DNA from: DYFC01 sp041658585
GTDB lineage: Bacteria; Nitrospirota; Thermodesulfovibrionia; Thermodesulfovibrionales; SM23-35
NCBI GenBank assembly: GCA_041658585.1
Contig: JBAZZX010000002.1
Coordinates: 70,678 to 134,677 of the forward strand
Length of the DNA stretch: 64,000 nt
Reading direction: 5' to 3'
The notes beneath the pieces are model-generated. The model did no database searches. It was not told the DNA's origin and was given only the letters and a program-made list of their open reading frames with translations. Position 1 is the stretch's first letter. Every line of letters starts with the position of its first letter. Positions 25,018-35,043 of this stretch are shown one piece after another. The position numbers were made by a program, and so were the translations under genes.

Positions 25018-25149
25018 TTAATAAATCAAGACATTTATGATTGTGAACTCATCAGTCTGAATATCAAAATCAAACTGATCCATAAAGGTTTCACCGGATA
25101 CTGACACAGGGGAAGTACACTCAGCTGGAGATAAGTTACTTGTATGCAT
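25018..25149 (-). CDS. Possible 43-residue peptide in the gap of the defence operon
   Basis: An ATG-started frame encoding MHTSNLSPAECTS at the N-terminus and DQFDFDIQTDEF in the acidic C-terminal half. It fills the only gap of note in the operon. No ribosome-binding site is evident and no family is recognised. It may be a chance frame or the tail of a lost gene. Confidence 0.2.
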   Translation of the reverse strand: MHTSNLSPAECTSPVSVSGETFMDQFDFDIQTDEFTIINVLIY

Positions 25150-25183
25150 GTTGCGAACAACTAATCCAATAGAAGAAGCAAAG

Positions 25184-27649
25184 TTATATCTTTATGCTTA
25201 TTGGCGTCTTTATTGTATTCGCAACTGGCGTATAAATATCAACCTCTGATTCAGGAGTCTGTATTGTTACAACAAGTGCGTAGCGAGCTTTTCTATTCCA
25301 TCTGCCTAATTGATGCCGTTCACGCCACCAACCGATAACAGGATATACTCCAATAACCCCCCGTGATGCAAGATCGGCTGCGGTTCCTTTCCATCTATCA
25401 GAGTGAATAGAGCCTTGCCCTCTAATATCTCGTCCCAGAAGCCACTCTGACGAGTCACTGTCTGAAGTTTTTCCAACATCCTCATCCCGTGCAGCCTTAT
25501 TGATTCGGCGTCGAAAGTCATCATTAGATTCAGTGGGTGTCTTCACATCAAACCGTAGTCCGTGAGACGCATATCTATGCCGACGAATCCAGCCTCGTCT
25601 TGCCGGATTGGGTTCAATGAAATAAGATAAAGTCACCCTCATTTCTACGGTAGTTTCTCCCAATTCGTGTAGAACCTCGATAGGCCAGGGGAGCTCATGA
25701 AGATGCATATCGCAGGTCTTGACGCCATCTTTATATTTCTCAAATGGTTGAAGCAAATCCTGAACTATCAGTGTTAAAGAGTTTGATGCACTCCACATTG
25801 CCTTCTTCAAATCAGGAACCCCAAATCCGCAGTATCTCAATAACTTCTTGATGTCAGCGCGAGAATTAGTGCCAAAGCGTGCTTTCATAGCATTCGTCCA
25901 GTCGGCTGAATGCACAAGCAGAGCGCGCGTTGTTTCAGGCCATAGATCAGGATATGCCGCATGAAGTATTGCTGCCATTCTTGATGCGAGTGCGGCAGCG
26001 GCACTCGTTTCTCCCGTTGTCACGAACATCTTTGAGAGCGGCTGAAAGTATGTTGACAGCAATTGAAGACTGTCAGCATTATCTACCTGGGAAGCATGAT
26101 TGACAGCCATATTGCCGCCCTCAAGAACGATATCAGGCTTGGCCGGCCATTGTTTGGCCCATGTCATTGACGTGCAACTCGAAGGGCTCAAATCGCCTGA
26201 TGGCGAAATAATCGACCAACCCGGATATTGGGACTGATCGAGGTTAGTTTTTTCGGTATAAGCGCCAACGGTCAGAGCATTCCATGCCTGGCCAGGATCA
26301 TGAACTTCATCAGTCAGGTTGCAGTCGGGGAAATTGGCGCGCAATGCAGGATTTGTATTACCTCCCGATATAATGATAAGACGTTGCTCCCCGTCGTCAG
26401 CGCCGGAACATAAGCTATCTATAGCAGCAGACCACGATGATGGTTTGCCACGATCTCTGAAGTCGGTTGTCGTAACGGCCAGACATATACAACGCTTTCG
26501 CTGGGGAGCTGATATTTCAGCTCGCGCTATTGACTCTGCAGTAACGTGTCCATAGAGTTTAGGATCATTCTGTCCTCTCGGAGGCAGTATCTTTACTGAT
26601 TCAAGGACATGAGGGATAACTAAAAAATCTCTCGAAAGTAATACAGGTATAAGATCCCCGTATAACGCCAGACCTGCCATCTCGGTGCCATGTCCCTTTT
26701 CATCATATACATTCCATGACGGATCATATGCATGCATATCGGCTGAACTTAACGCAGGCGAGATCAATGGATGTCCATTATTAATACCAGTATCAAGAAT
26801 ACAAACTGAAGAAGAAGTATTATCAGGCGCCGACAAGCGAGACAATGTCTCTTTTACCCATTCAAATTGCTCCGCTGGAGGCATTTGAACGAAGGGGTCC
26901 GCTGTCTCCTTCGCTTTTCTCAGCTCCGCTATACAGTTTAGCAAATCAACAGATTTACTCATCTGCTCTTTATTCGCATAAACCAACACAATCGTGCGAT
27001 CGGGAAATGATACATATCCATTACCGACACGCAGCCCCAACTGTGAAGCATGACGCTTGAACATATTGAGCGTAGCTTCCCTATTTTTACCTGCTCTGAG
27101 CCAAACTTCCCACCAGATATATGCTTGATCAACCGGAAATTCGGAGCGGTCATCGGTCCAAAGCGCTTCTATTGCGGCACGGTGAATATCGGAAATGCTA
27201 CTCACCAAGGGCTGATATCTTGGATTACCTTTCTTCGTTTGTTCGGTTTGATACTTTTCAATTTGTCCAACAAAATGAGCCAGCTTTCCTTCAGGTACCA
27301 AGACTGTAGCATATGTTTTTCCGCCCACTTCTTTTACAGCGAGTAGTTCAATACCTTGACTTAATGACTCCAAGCTTTCAATTTTGAGCGGGAATTCAGG
27401 TGCGCTTTCGAATTGCAGGCATAAGCCATTACCTGCATCAACACCATATGCTATTTTTTCTTTTTTGAGCAACTCGTCTTCTTTTTGGACGCTCTCAATC
27501 TTCCCTATTAGGAAGGCCGCATGACTTTGTCTATTTACATCCGGAAATCTTCTTGAATCTCGAATACTGAGTGGTGACGTGTATCTTTCAGTTTTAGATG
27601 TGCCTTTCAAGAACAGGTGGGGGAGATTGTTCCTATTCTTATCTTCCAT
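25184..27649 (-). CDS. ietS: Subtilisin-like serine protease (IetS-like)
   Basis: An 821-residue subtilase (peptidase S8). It has the catalytic triad Asp286 (VCILDTGINNGHP), His320 (DEKGHGTEMAG) and Ser549 (TTGETSAAAA), with oxyanion Asn431 (ISGGNTNP). An N-terminal region of 270 residues precedes the protease and about 200 residues follow it. There is no signal peptide, so it acts in the cytoplasm. It lies 8 nt behind the AAA ATPase gene. This ATPase-subtilase pair resembles the two-gene anti-phage system named ietAS. The name rests on architecture and order, not on a search. The ATPase probably senses or unfolds targets for the protease. Confidence 0.8.
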   Translation of the reverse strand: MEDKNRNNLPHLFLKGTSKTERYTSPLSIRDSRRFPDVNRQSHAAFLIGKIESVQKEDELLKKEKIAYGVDAGNGLCLQFESAPEFPLKIESLESLSQGIELLAVKEVGGKTYATVLVPEGKLAHFVGQIEKYQTEQTKKGNPRYQPLVSSISDIHRAAIEALWTDDRSEFPVDQAYIWWEVWLRAGKNREATLNMFKRHASQLGLRVGNGYVSFPDRTIVLVYANKEQMSKSVDLLNCIAELRKAKETADPFVQMPPAEQFEWVKETLSRLSAPDNTSSSVCILDTGINNGHPLISPALSSADMHAYDPSWNVYDEKGHGTEMAGLALYGDLIPVLLSRDFLVIPHVLESVKILPPRGQNDPKLYGHVTAESIARAEISAPQRKRCICLAVTTTDFRDRGKPSSWSAAIDSLCSGADDGEQRLIIISGGNTNPALRANFPDCNLTDEVHDPGQAWNALTVGAYTEKTNLDQSQYPGWSIISPSGDLSPSSCTSMTWAKQWPAKPDIVLEGGNMAVNHASQVDNADSLQLLSTYFQPLSKMFVTTGETSAAAALASRMAAILHAAYPDLWPETTRALLVHSADWTNAMKARFGTNSRADIKKLLRYCGFGVPDLKKAMWSASNSLTLIVQDLLQPFEKYKDGVKTCDMHLHELPWPIEVLHELGETTVEMRVTLSYFIEPNPARRGWIRRHRYASHGLRFDVKTPTESNDDFRRRINKAARDEDVGKTSDSDSSEWLLGRDIRGQGSIHSDRWKGTAADLASRGVIGVYPVIGWWRERHQLGRWNRKARYALVVTIQTPESEVDIYTPVANTIKTPISIKI

Positions 27650-27657
27650 ATGTCAGG

Positions 27658-28638
27658 TTACTTCTCCATTATTGTTTTGCGTTCAGAAAGGGCTTTCATT
27701 ATGTCGTCGATGGCAAGGTTATCAAGGTCGTTAATAATCATATGTTTCACTGCTTCTTCACAGGCACGAGTAATTTCGGCATAGTTGAGCCCAGCCGCCG
27801 CCTCAGATAGCTTAACCCAATTAATTTTCCTATGAACATAGGACACCAGCCTTGACTTAATGGTCTCAGCGATTTGTTTGTGGTCCGGTAAGGAATATTG
27901 AATTACGTCATCAAAGCGCCTGAAAAGAGCATAATCCAGCAATTCCGGATGGTTTGTTGCAGCCAATATTAGGCTATCAGATTCATCCTGCTCTATAAAT
28001 TGCAAAAAACTATTCAGCACTCGTCGAATTTCTCCAACATCATTTATCATACCGCGTTGTGAACCAATTGAATCGAATTCGTCAAATAGATATACCCCAC
28101 GGGTTTCTGAAATGGCATCAAAAACAAGTCGCAATTTTGCTGCTGTCTCTCCCATAAACTTCGTGATTAAGCCGTCTAACCTAATAACAAATAAGGGCAG
28201 ACTGAATTCTCCAGCTAATGCCGATGCAGACATCGTTTTCCCTGTTCCAGGAGGACCGATCAAGAGCAGCTTACGCCTCGGAGTCAGTCCATGTGCTTGC
28301 AATTTGGAAAGTTGCCGTTGTTCTCTGATTATACGAATCAAACGGGAGGAGATATTTTTATTAAGGATCATATCTGATAGACGAATTTTTGGATAAGAAA
28401 CAGATAAAAGAGCGGAAAGATCACCTTTCGGACGTGTTATCGGAATTGGTTTCGAAAATTGGGCACTTTTCTGATGAGCCTTAGCCTCATCAATTAATGC
28501 GCGTAATTCTTGCGCAAGCTTCCCATGCCCCATCTTTGCCTCATGCGCCGCAACTTGCATTGCCACGGCAAAAAATCGGGGATCGTCGCCATCTACATGG
28601 CTCTTTAAAAGAGCCTTAATCTGTTCCGCACTCGCCAT
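27658..28638 (-). CDS. ietA: AAA ATPase of the subtilase pair (IetA-like)
   Basis: A 326-residue AAA+ ATPase. The helical N-terminal region (1-75) is followed by Walker A GPPGTGKT at residues 128-135, Walker B VYLFDEFDS at about 182-190, a sensor AATNHPELLD, an arginine finger in FRRFDD, and a C-terminal lid domain ending near residue 326. It has the FtsH/spastin-like core used in protein remodelling. The next gene starts 8 nt after its stop, so the two are translated as a unit. A TATAAT lies 9 nt before the ATG, but without a good -35 box. Confidence 0.82.
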   Translation of the reverse strand: MASAEQIKALLKSHVDGDDPRFFAVAMQVAAHEAKMGHGKLAQELRALIDEAKAHQKSAQFSKPIPITRPKGDLSALLSVSYPKIRLSDMILNKNISSRLIRIIREQRQLSKLQAHGLTPRRKLLLIGPPGTGKTMSASALAGEFSLPLFVIRLDGLITKFMGETAAKLRLVFDAISETRGVYLFDEFDSIGSQRGMINDVGEIRRVLNSFLQFIEQDESDSLILAATNHPELLDYALFRRFDDVIQYSLPDHKQIAETIKSRLVSYVHRKINWVKLSEAAAGLNYAEITRACEEAVKHMIINDLDNLAIDDIMKALSERKTIMEK

Positions 28639-28674
28639 CGTATCTTAATTATACAAAAGTATTAGTAAATTATA

Positions 28675-31600
28675 TTACTCTTTCCCCTTCACAATCTTTA
28701 TCTCCTCATCTGTCAGTCCATAAAACTTATAAACAATCTGGTCTATAAGCCTATCAGTCTTCTCCAAATCCTCTATAATGGGCTGTTTCGCTTCAGTGTC
28801 CTCAGTTTTTAGCTGAAGTGTCTTATTTAAATAAACCATTTTATCAGAAAGCGAAATCAGCTGGTCATATTTTAGTTTCTCTTTAGGATCGGATGAATCA
28901 AAATGTTTAATGGGAAGCTGTGATAGATATTGTTTGTTGCAGGAATAAAACCTTCCCCTAAATGGCGTGCTTATTTTAGTCAGATAAAAACTAAGCAGTC
29001 GGCTGTTAAGCAAAGCTAAAATATAAAGGTAATCATCTTTCGTACCATTCTTTATCGTTAAACCACCGACATCAACATTGTCGAGATAAAATTCACCCTT
29101 TTCGTCAAAAACTGCCTGAATTCTGGATACAAGACGTGGCACACAAATTTTGATCAGTTCTTGAATGGAAATATTTTGAGACCTTCCAAATCTGTACCAT
29201 TCTTCATCATTAAATTTACCTTTTTCTCTATCTCTCAGCAGGCTTTTATTTGCCTTCAGATATTCATATGTTTTTGGAACAAGACTTTTTAGCTCAGTCT
29301 CTTTAATCAGCTCTGCTTTATTGTTTATTATCCTGTAAGGGAATAAAATATATTGTCGTTTTTCAGGTCTGATATATCTTTTTACATCAACACCGCTGAT
29401 TATTGGCTTGAATAATAGCGGTTCAACGATAACCTCTTTCTTTAATGATTTTGAATAGAGGCATAGTTTGTCGTCCGATGCATCGACATAGTCCATGATG
29501 TAAACACTGTCAGCACTCGTCTGTAACCCAACAAACACGTTATCCGCATAAACTTCAAGTTTGAGCATACTTCCGAGCTTTTCAAGAATAGATGCCTCTG
29601 CACTTCCAGGAAAGAACCAAGTCCTATTGTCAAGCGTCTGGGCCTTAACGGAAACATAATCAACAGAATTTCTGTTTATTCTCTCAGAGGATAGAATTCG
29701 TCCAAAATTCTTTATGGTTCCACACTCAAATGTCTCATTATTGTCATTCCTTAAGAAAAGCAGGCAGGTATATGTGGTAGCTCCCTCAAAAACCTGATCA
29801 TGTCCGAAGTCAATTATTTCATTCATGGCATGTAGCTTCGAGATAACATCCCGCAGCCCTTCGCCATAAGTTGCTGTAAAGAACTTCTTTGGCAATATAA
29901 ATCCGAGATTGCCTTGTTTTTTAAAGAACTGTGCGCCACGTTCAACAAAAAGCACATAAATATCGTAATTGCTTATGGCACTTTCATAACAATCCGAAAA
30001 ATATTGTGACTCGTTCTTTGAAGTCGTTTGTATTCTTATATATGGCGGATTACCGATCACAGCATCAAATCCCGGTTTCTCTTTCTCTCTCCCTTTATCA
30101 TAAAAAACTTCTGGGAATTCGAGTTCCCAATGAAAGAACCTTTTTTCTCTGGCTGTATTTAATGCATTCTCTGCTATTTTTCTATCACCTTCAGAGAGCT
30201 TGTCTAAAACCTTATTGATTTCTTTGGTGCTTATAAACGTTTCTGCTTCTTTACTCCTTAAAAAATCGATGGCAGGTGAAACTGCTGTCTTTTTCTTCTT
30301 ATTCTTGCTGTCACCATCATTTCCAAACCACTGGCTGACATAAATATTCAGTATCCGCTTAAATGGAGCAAGAGTATCGCTTGCCTTTCTGTATTCAGCG
30401 CGGGATTCTTTGACCTGTGTTGCAGTGACATCGGATAATTCTCCAACATGCCTCATTAGATCCGTTGCGAGCATAAGCCCGGCAAAACGGCTTCCGAAAA
30501 GAACAGCCTGATGATTGACGGTCTCAACCTCCTTCCATTCTTTTGCAGAAGCTGCAACCTTCGACTTGCTAATCTGGCGAGAGACAGGCTCGACAGCTTC
30601 TTTAACCTCAGCAACCGAAGCCCCTATCAATGAGTTCCCGCATTTCAAGTGATGGTCAAGGAATGAAAGCGGTGCCCCGAGGGTAAAACAATCCAGCCAG
30701 AGTGACACCTTTGCAAGCTCGACCGCCATAGGATTTAGATCAACGCCGTAGATGCACCGTTTCAGCACATGGCGCTTGAGTAGATTAAGATCGTTCAGGC
30801 GGGTTTCATCGATAGTGATGTTCTGTTTCTCCATCTCTTTTAATATTGTCTCTCTCGTATCTCTGAGCGTCGCCATGACTGGATTCCAGGGAAAGCCGTT
30901 CAGGAAATCGATCATTTTGTCTGTGATGAAATCAACTGCCTCGACAAGGAAATGACCGCTTCCCATTGCAGGGTCGAGCACTTTGATATCAAATAGCTCA
31001 TCAACAAGCCACATAAACGTAAAGGCTGTCTTTTCCGGGTCGTCTCCCTTCATATTTTTTTTCTCAAATGCATTTGCTCTGGAAACCGCTTCCCGATAAG
31101 CCCATTGTGCTTCTCTGAATTTTGGGGTAAGTGTTTCGAATCTCTCTTTAAGAACAGGACCGACAGTGTTTTCGACGATATATTTCACTATGTAATCCGG
31201 AGTATAGTAAGAACCTGTTGCCTTTCTCTCGTGCTTTGTGTTTTCGAGATAGACTGCACCTTTTGGCAGAATGCGTTCCTCGGCATCTTTACCCCGGCCT
31301 GTCTTCAATATCTTTTTCTTCTGTTTTAAAGCCTCCGTATAAGGAATAATCTCCTCTGTCTTCTTGCCCTCACAGATCGCCATCTTTTCGGGCGCGATGC
31401 GGAGGTGGAACTCAAGGAGCCCTTCATAAATGCTTCCGAGATGACGGACGCCAAGGGATTTGTAATCGATGAATACCCGCTTAAATGTCTTCTCATCCTC
31501 ATCTCTTGTAAGGCGATCCAGTCCCATGGCAAAGAATTTGTCTGGCACCTTGTTTTCCATGAGAAGCCTTGCATTAACTGCCTCCTGGCTATCGTCTTCC

Positions 31601-33267
31601 GGATTTATGATCGTCATAAACAGACCGCCGTTATAAGCAGGGACATTCAGGGTGATATCACCTGTATCAATTGCTTTGAAGAGCGTCCGGAGCCGGTCAT
31701 AGAAAACGGTTGAACTGGAATCAAACGGGACATTCAGGGGATGCAGCTCTTTGTTATTGAATGAGGCATCTCCCAGCTTGTGAGCGATTTCTGATTTTAT
31801 CGCTGAGAGGCTTATTCCGTGGTATCCCCTCATCTCCCTTACAGGGAGGAGATTTCTGGATTCAGAATAAAGGAGAAAGAGGATACGGTAGAGAAAGGTC
31901 AATGTCCCCTGAAAGATCCTGTCAAGCTCGCTTTGGGAAAGCGACGGGCTACCTTTTACATCCTGGATATACGATATAAACCCCTTGGCAAAATAAGGGA
32001 ATATCTCCTCAAAGATTCTCTTCTTTAAACGCTCACCGAGTCTCTTCGCATATTCTTCGCTGCCCTTAAGAAGCCTGTCGAGAAAAGTTATTTTCTTTTG
32101 TTCTTCATCAGAACCCAAGACGAATGCTTCTTTTCTGAAAAAAAGATAAAAGTATCTGAAAGATTCTTCAGGGTCGAGTCTTGCCAGAACCTCTTCGAGA
32201 TCTATTTCATAGTAGTTTGTTGCTCTTGAATGGGCTTTTGAGGAATAAAGCCTCCAGAGCTTGCCGTTCGTGACAATGACCCAATCTGTATCCCCCCTGT
32301 CGAGAAGAGAGACAACAACCGCTCCAGGGTTTTCATCAGGAGTATTTATATCTCTGGTATAATCCTTTCCGTCAAGCGATCTTCCCCACGGATAGGTGAG
32401 GCAGAAACAGAGAGGCTTAACCCCACCTTGCCTCCCCTTATCTAAGGGGAGGATTGAGGAGGGGTTATCATAAAAAATATAATCCGGCTCTTTGCTATCG
32501 TCGTCTGCTCTTTTACTTTCCTTTAAAGAATAACCGAGGGTTTCAAAAACTTGATTAAGAAATCCCTTCCGGAATTCTTGTTCAGATTTTCCTGACCATA
32601 GGGATTTAGCATCCTGATACATCTCTCTGAAGCGGCTATATATAGGTTTTATATTTTCTTTCCACTCAGGCTCATCTCTCAGACGTTCAAGGAGATAATA
32701 ATCACTGAAGAGAGCCCTGTTATTAAAAAACTCTTCTGACCAGTCGGCAACAATATATGCAGCCTGAAGTTTCTCATACTGGGCAATAGGATCGGCTTCT
32801 GTGTAACTAAATCGCCTTAATACTCTCTGGTCAATCCTTGTTAGCTTCAGCCTGTCAACAGTGAGAATTCTTGGCCTGATCGAAGCCTGCTTTGTTCCTA
32901 TTCCTTCATCCTTTTCATTTGGCAGGAGCCTCTCAATGAGAACGAAGTCTATTCGGTCATAATCGCTTGTTAAAACGAGGAGATAGTTGCCGACACGATT
33001 TCGGAATACCCTAACAAGCGCCTGAGTATTCGCAACAGTAACAGAAGAAAGTTCGAACAGATAAATCTGTAGGAGGTTCTCCTGGTTAGCTATTAATTCA
33101 ATCTTTTTGATTTCCTTGAGAAGGTTTTCGTTTGTTATGCCGAGGTTGGCAGGAGATTGTGTAATGTGTTCTGAAGTATTATACCCAAGATAAGAGAAGA
33201 AACTGACAACCTCAGAAGCATTCGAGATTGACTGGATATGTTCCGGTCTTAATTCTTTGTCAAGCAT
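28675..33267 (-). CDS. Type IIG-like restriction-modification protein (Eco57I-type)
   Basis: A protein of about 1530 residues. The N-terminal part (1-650) carries a PD-(D/E)XK-like region (EPDYIFYDN near 265). It is followed by an N6-adenine methyltransferase with motif I VLDPAMGSGHF near residue 765, GVDLNPMAVELAK near 850 and catalytic NPPY near 1073, and by a target-recognition region to the end. This is the one-polypeptide layout of Eco57I/type IIG enzymes and of the related BREX PglX. The ATG at 33267 is preferred because GAGGAG precedes it. The frame extends 12 codons upstream. A palindromic repeat at 32418-32467 is inserted in frame. It is the first gene of the defence operon. Confidence 0.85.
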   Translation of the reverse strand: MLDKELRPEHIQSISNASEVVSFFSYLGYNTSEHITQSPANLGITNENLLKEIKKIELIANQENLLQIYLFELSSVTVANTQALVRVFRNRVGNYLLVLTSDYDRIDFVLIERLLPNEKDEGIGTKQASIRPRILTVDRLKLTRIDQRVLRRFSYTEADPIAQYEKLQAAYIVADWSEEFFNNRALFSDYYLLERLRDEPEWKENIKPIYSRFREMYQDAKSLWSGKSEQEFRKGFLNQVFETLGYSLKESKRADDDSKEPDYIFYDNPSSILPLDKGRQGGVKPLCFCLTYPWGRSLDGKDYTRDINTPDENPGAVVVSLLDRGDTDWVIVTNGKLWRLYSSKAHSRATNYYEIDLEEVLARLDPEESFRYFYLFFRKEAFVLGSDEEQKKITFLDRLLKGSEEYAKRLGERLKKRIFEEIFPYFAKGFISYIQDVKGSPSLSQSELDRIFQGTLTFLYRILFLLYSESRNLLPVREMRGYHGISLSAIKSEIAHKLGDASFNNKELHPLNVPFDSSSTVFYDRLRTLFKAIDTGDITLNVPAYNGGLFMTIINPEDDSQEAVNARLLMENKVPDKFFAMGLDRLTRDEDEKTFKRVFIDYKSLGVRHLGSIYEGLLEFHLRIAPEKMAICEGKKTEEIIPYTEALKQKKKILKTGRGKDAEERILPKGAVYLENTKHERKATGSYYTPDYIVKYIVENTVGPVLKERFETLTPKFREAQWAYREAVSRANAFEKKNMKGDDPEKTAFTFMWLVDELFDIKVLDPAMGSGHFLVEAVDFITDKMIDFLNGFPWNPVMATLRDTRETILKEMEKQNITIDETRLNDLNLLKRHVLKRCIYGVDLNPMAVELAKVSLWLDCFTLGAPLSFLDHHLKCGNSLIGASVAEVKEAVEPVSRQISKSKVAASAKEWKEVETVNHQAVLFGSRFAGLMLATDLMRHVGELSDVTATQVKESRAEYRKASDTLAPFKRILNIYVSQWFGNDGDSKNKKKKTAVSPAIDFLRSKEAETFISTKEINKVLDKLSEGDRKIAENALNTAREKRFFHWELEFPEVFYDKGREKEKPGFDAVIGNPPYIRIQTTSKNESQYFSDCYESAISNYDIYVLFVERGAQFFKKQGNLGFILPKKFFTATYGEGLRDVISKLHAMNEIIDFGHDQVFEGATTYTCLLFLRNDNNETFECGTIKNFGRILSSERINRNSVDYVSVKAQTLDNRTWFFPGSAEASILEKLGSMLKLEVYADNVFVGLQTSADSVYIMDYVDASDDKLCLYSKSLKKEVIVEPLLFKPIISGVDVKRYIRPEKRQYILFPYRIINNKAELIKETELKSLVPKTYEYLKANKSLLRDREKGKFNDEEWYRFGRSQNISIQELIKICVPRLVSRIQAVFDEKGEFYLDNVDVGGLTIKNGTKDDYLYILALLNSRLLSFYLTKISTPFRGRFYSCNKQYLSQLPIKHFDSSDPKEKLKYDQLISLSDKMVYLNKTLQLKTEDTEAKQPIIEDLEKTDRLIDQIVYKFYGLTDEEIKIVKGKE
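32418..32467. repeat. G/C-rich palindrome inserted in frame inside the RM gene
   Basis: Ends TAACCCC and GGGGTTA flank CCTCCCCTTATCTAAGGGGAGG, a core like that of the intergenic palindrome family. The coding strand reads NPSSILPLDKGRQGGV, a peptide unlike its surroundings, placed between EPDYIFYD and KPLCF. The reading frame survives. Confidence 0.75.
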
Positions 33268-33705
33268 TTCTCCTCTCGATGAGTATATATTAAGAATTCC
33301 CAATATTTCAATTTAGACCATGATTCATTCCTATATTAAGTTGATAGTAATACTAAGGCAAAATACAGGAATGACATTAAGGCAGACTAATCAGCCGAAT
33401 CTATCTAAGCGGAAAGAATGATCTTATTAATAACCTGAAGAAACAAACAGAATTATCAGATTATGCAATTGTGACATGTGACATGGGGGTCTGCCCTTGA
33501 AAGCTGACAGAATCTGATATGCATCTCTTCTTTACTTCTTACCCCTCCCTCTTTCTCTAAAATCGCACCAGTAAATCAGTCGGTCATAAAAATTCAACGA
33601 ACGGGATGAACCTTACGACGGTCTGATTAATCCTTATTTCTTTTCTAAATGTCGAATTGACAATCCATACCTCTATTTGTCCGTAGTGTTCAATTACTAA
33701 TGAAT
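33268..33705. other. Gene-free stretch between the RM gene and a DUF4143 ATPase
   Basis: About 440 bases. A plus-strand open stretch (33396-33500) reads RIYLSGKNDLINNLKKQTEL and looks like part of a helical protein, but it has no start, no ribosome-binding site and no family I know. The promoter of the defence operon should lie here, but I cannot place it with confidence. Confidence 0.4.
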
Positions 33706-34977
33706 TCAACTTATCCTCGCTCTAATACTCCAATGTTTCCAATAAGGGATAGCCTCGATCAAAAGGCTCTCCTTCTCGAATTTCGTTTCAGTATCAAGAG
33801 TGACAAGTAGTCCCTTTTTGAGTTTGTTCCTCTCAAGGAATTTGAAGAGCGTCTTAACGTCATCCCTTCCTATCTTTTCCTTGATCTTGATCTCCACGGG
33901 CAGAACAACCTTGTCATGGGCATGGATGATGTCGATTTCCTCTTTCTGCGGGGTCTTCAAAAAGAACTTCGCATCAAGGCTGTTTACAAAGAACTGTTCG
34001 AGAACAGCGGGCAGCTCGGCCTGAGGGTTCAGTGCCAGTGTAAAGGCCGTATTGCAGGGATAGAGCCTTTTTACCTTCTTCTCGCTGGTAAGAAGATTCC
34101 GGGAATAGTTGTAAAGCTTCTGCAGGAACAGGGCATATTCAAGGTACGAGATGTAATTCGCAATAGTCCGCTGGTCAACGTTGAGGTCATTGCTCAGGTT
34201 CTTGTAATCAAGATAAAAGCCGGGTCGTGCGGCAGTGATGGTTAACAGTTTCATGAGCAACTCCGGAAGATCGAGCTTGAAGGTTTGCGGTATATCCACA
34301 AAGATGACCCTCTCAAGAAGACTTTCTTTTAGGTACTTCCTGAGCACAGGCTCGTCCATATCAAGGGCCTCGATAAAACCTCCGGTTTTCAGGAATACAG
34401 CCATATGCCTCTTCAGGTCTTTCTCGAAGATCTTTTCCCTGTGTTTGTCAATACTCACCTCCTTGAAATCAAGGTACTCCTCAAAATCCAGAGGCTTGAT
34501 CATAAAATCAAAGAACCTCCCTGCCAGGCTTTCCCTCGTGCCCTGCCACATAGTTATCTGTGCCGAGCCTGTGAGAAAGATTTTCAATTTTGGATTTGCG
34601 TCGTAGAGGAGTTTTACCTTTGAAGGCCAGCCATCGAGTTTCTGTATCTCATCGAGGAAAATATAGATCTTCTTCTTTGAGATATCCTCCTGGAGCACGT
34701 CCGTCTCATACTGTTTGATGATCTCTTCGAGGTCATACCTCATTTCGTCGAACGAGAAATACATGATATTATAGGGCTTCACGTCTTTTCTGAGAAGTCC
34801 GTCGATGATCTGGTACATAAGGGTTGTCTTGCCGACCCTTCTTAACCCGGTGAACAGCACGATCTGACGCTTGTCTACATATGTGACGATCTCATCGAAT
34901 ATCTTTCTTTTTCTTCCGGTAAACTCCGTGGATACATTTCCGGTCTTCCACCAGGGATTAAAGCTCTGTAAATCCAT
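33706..34977 (-). CDS. DUF4143-type AAA ATPase
   Basis: A 423-residue AAA_14/DUF4143 protein. Walker A is FTGLRRVGKTTLMYQ at about residues 42-56, Walker B is KKIYIFLDEIQKLDGW at about 102-117, the sensor is IFLTGSAQI, and the C-terminal DUF4143 has KEEIDIIH and VVLPVEIKIKE. It flanks the defence island opposite the DUF4143 remnant at 19593. Its cellular role is unknown. The ribosome-binding site GGGAGAG lies just before the ATG. Confidence 0.85.
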   Translation of the reverse strand: MDLQSFNPWWKTGNVSTEFTGRKRKIFDEIVTYVDKRQIVLFTGLRRVGKTTLMYQIIDGLLRKDVKPYNIMYFSFDEMRYDLEEIIKQYETDVLQEDISKKKIYIFLDEIQKLDGWPSKVKLLYDANPKLKIFLTGSAQITMWQGTRESLAGRFFDFMIKPLDFEEYLDFKEVSIDKHREKIFEKDLKRHMAVFLKTGGFIEALDMDEPVLRKYLKESLLERVIFVDIPQTFKLDLPELLMKLLTITAARPGFYLDYKNLSNDLNVDQRTIANYISYLEYALFLQKLYNYSRNLLTSEKKVKRLYPCNTAFTLALNPQAELPAVLEQFFVNSLDAKFFLKTPQKEEIDIIHAHDKVVLPVEIKIKEKIGRDDVKTLFKFLERNKLKKGLLVTLDTETKFEKESLLIEAIPYWKHWSIRARIS

Positions 34978-34993
34978 TTACTCTCCCATGTTA

Positions 34994-35043
34994 TTGAAGT
35001 TTAATTTCAATTACATTATATTGCTGCTGATAGATAATAGCAA
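34994..35043 (-). promoter_or_regulatory. Promoter and palindrome upstream of the DUF4143 gene
   Basis: On the minus strand a TTGCTA -35 box (35043-35038) and a TATAAT -10 box (35020-35015) are 17 bp apart. Between the -10 box and the gene is a partial palindrome, TTGAA-ATTAAAC-TTCAA (35010-34994). As with the two other ATPase genes of this family in the window, a palindrome accompanies the promoter. Confidence 0.5.

Noticed and set aside
19961..33267. Calling the island a DISARM or BREX system
   Set aside because: The core genes (drmA/drmB; brxC/pglZ) are absent. Only shared domain types (SNF2, PLD, adenine methylase) are seen.
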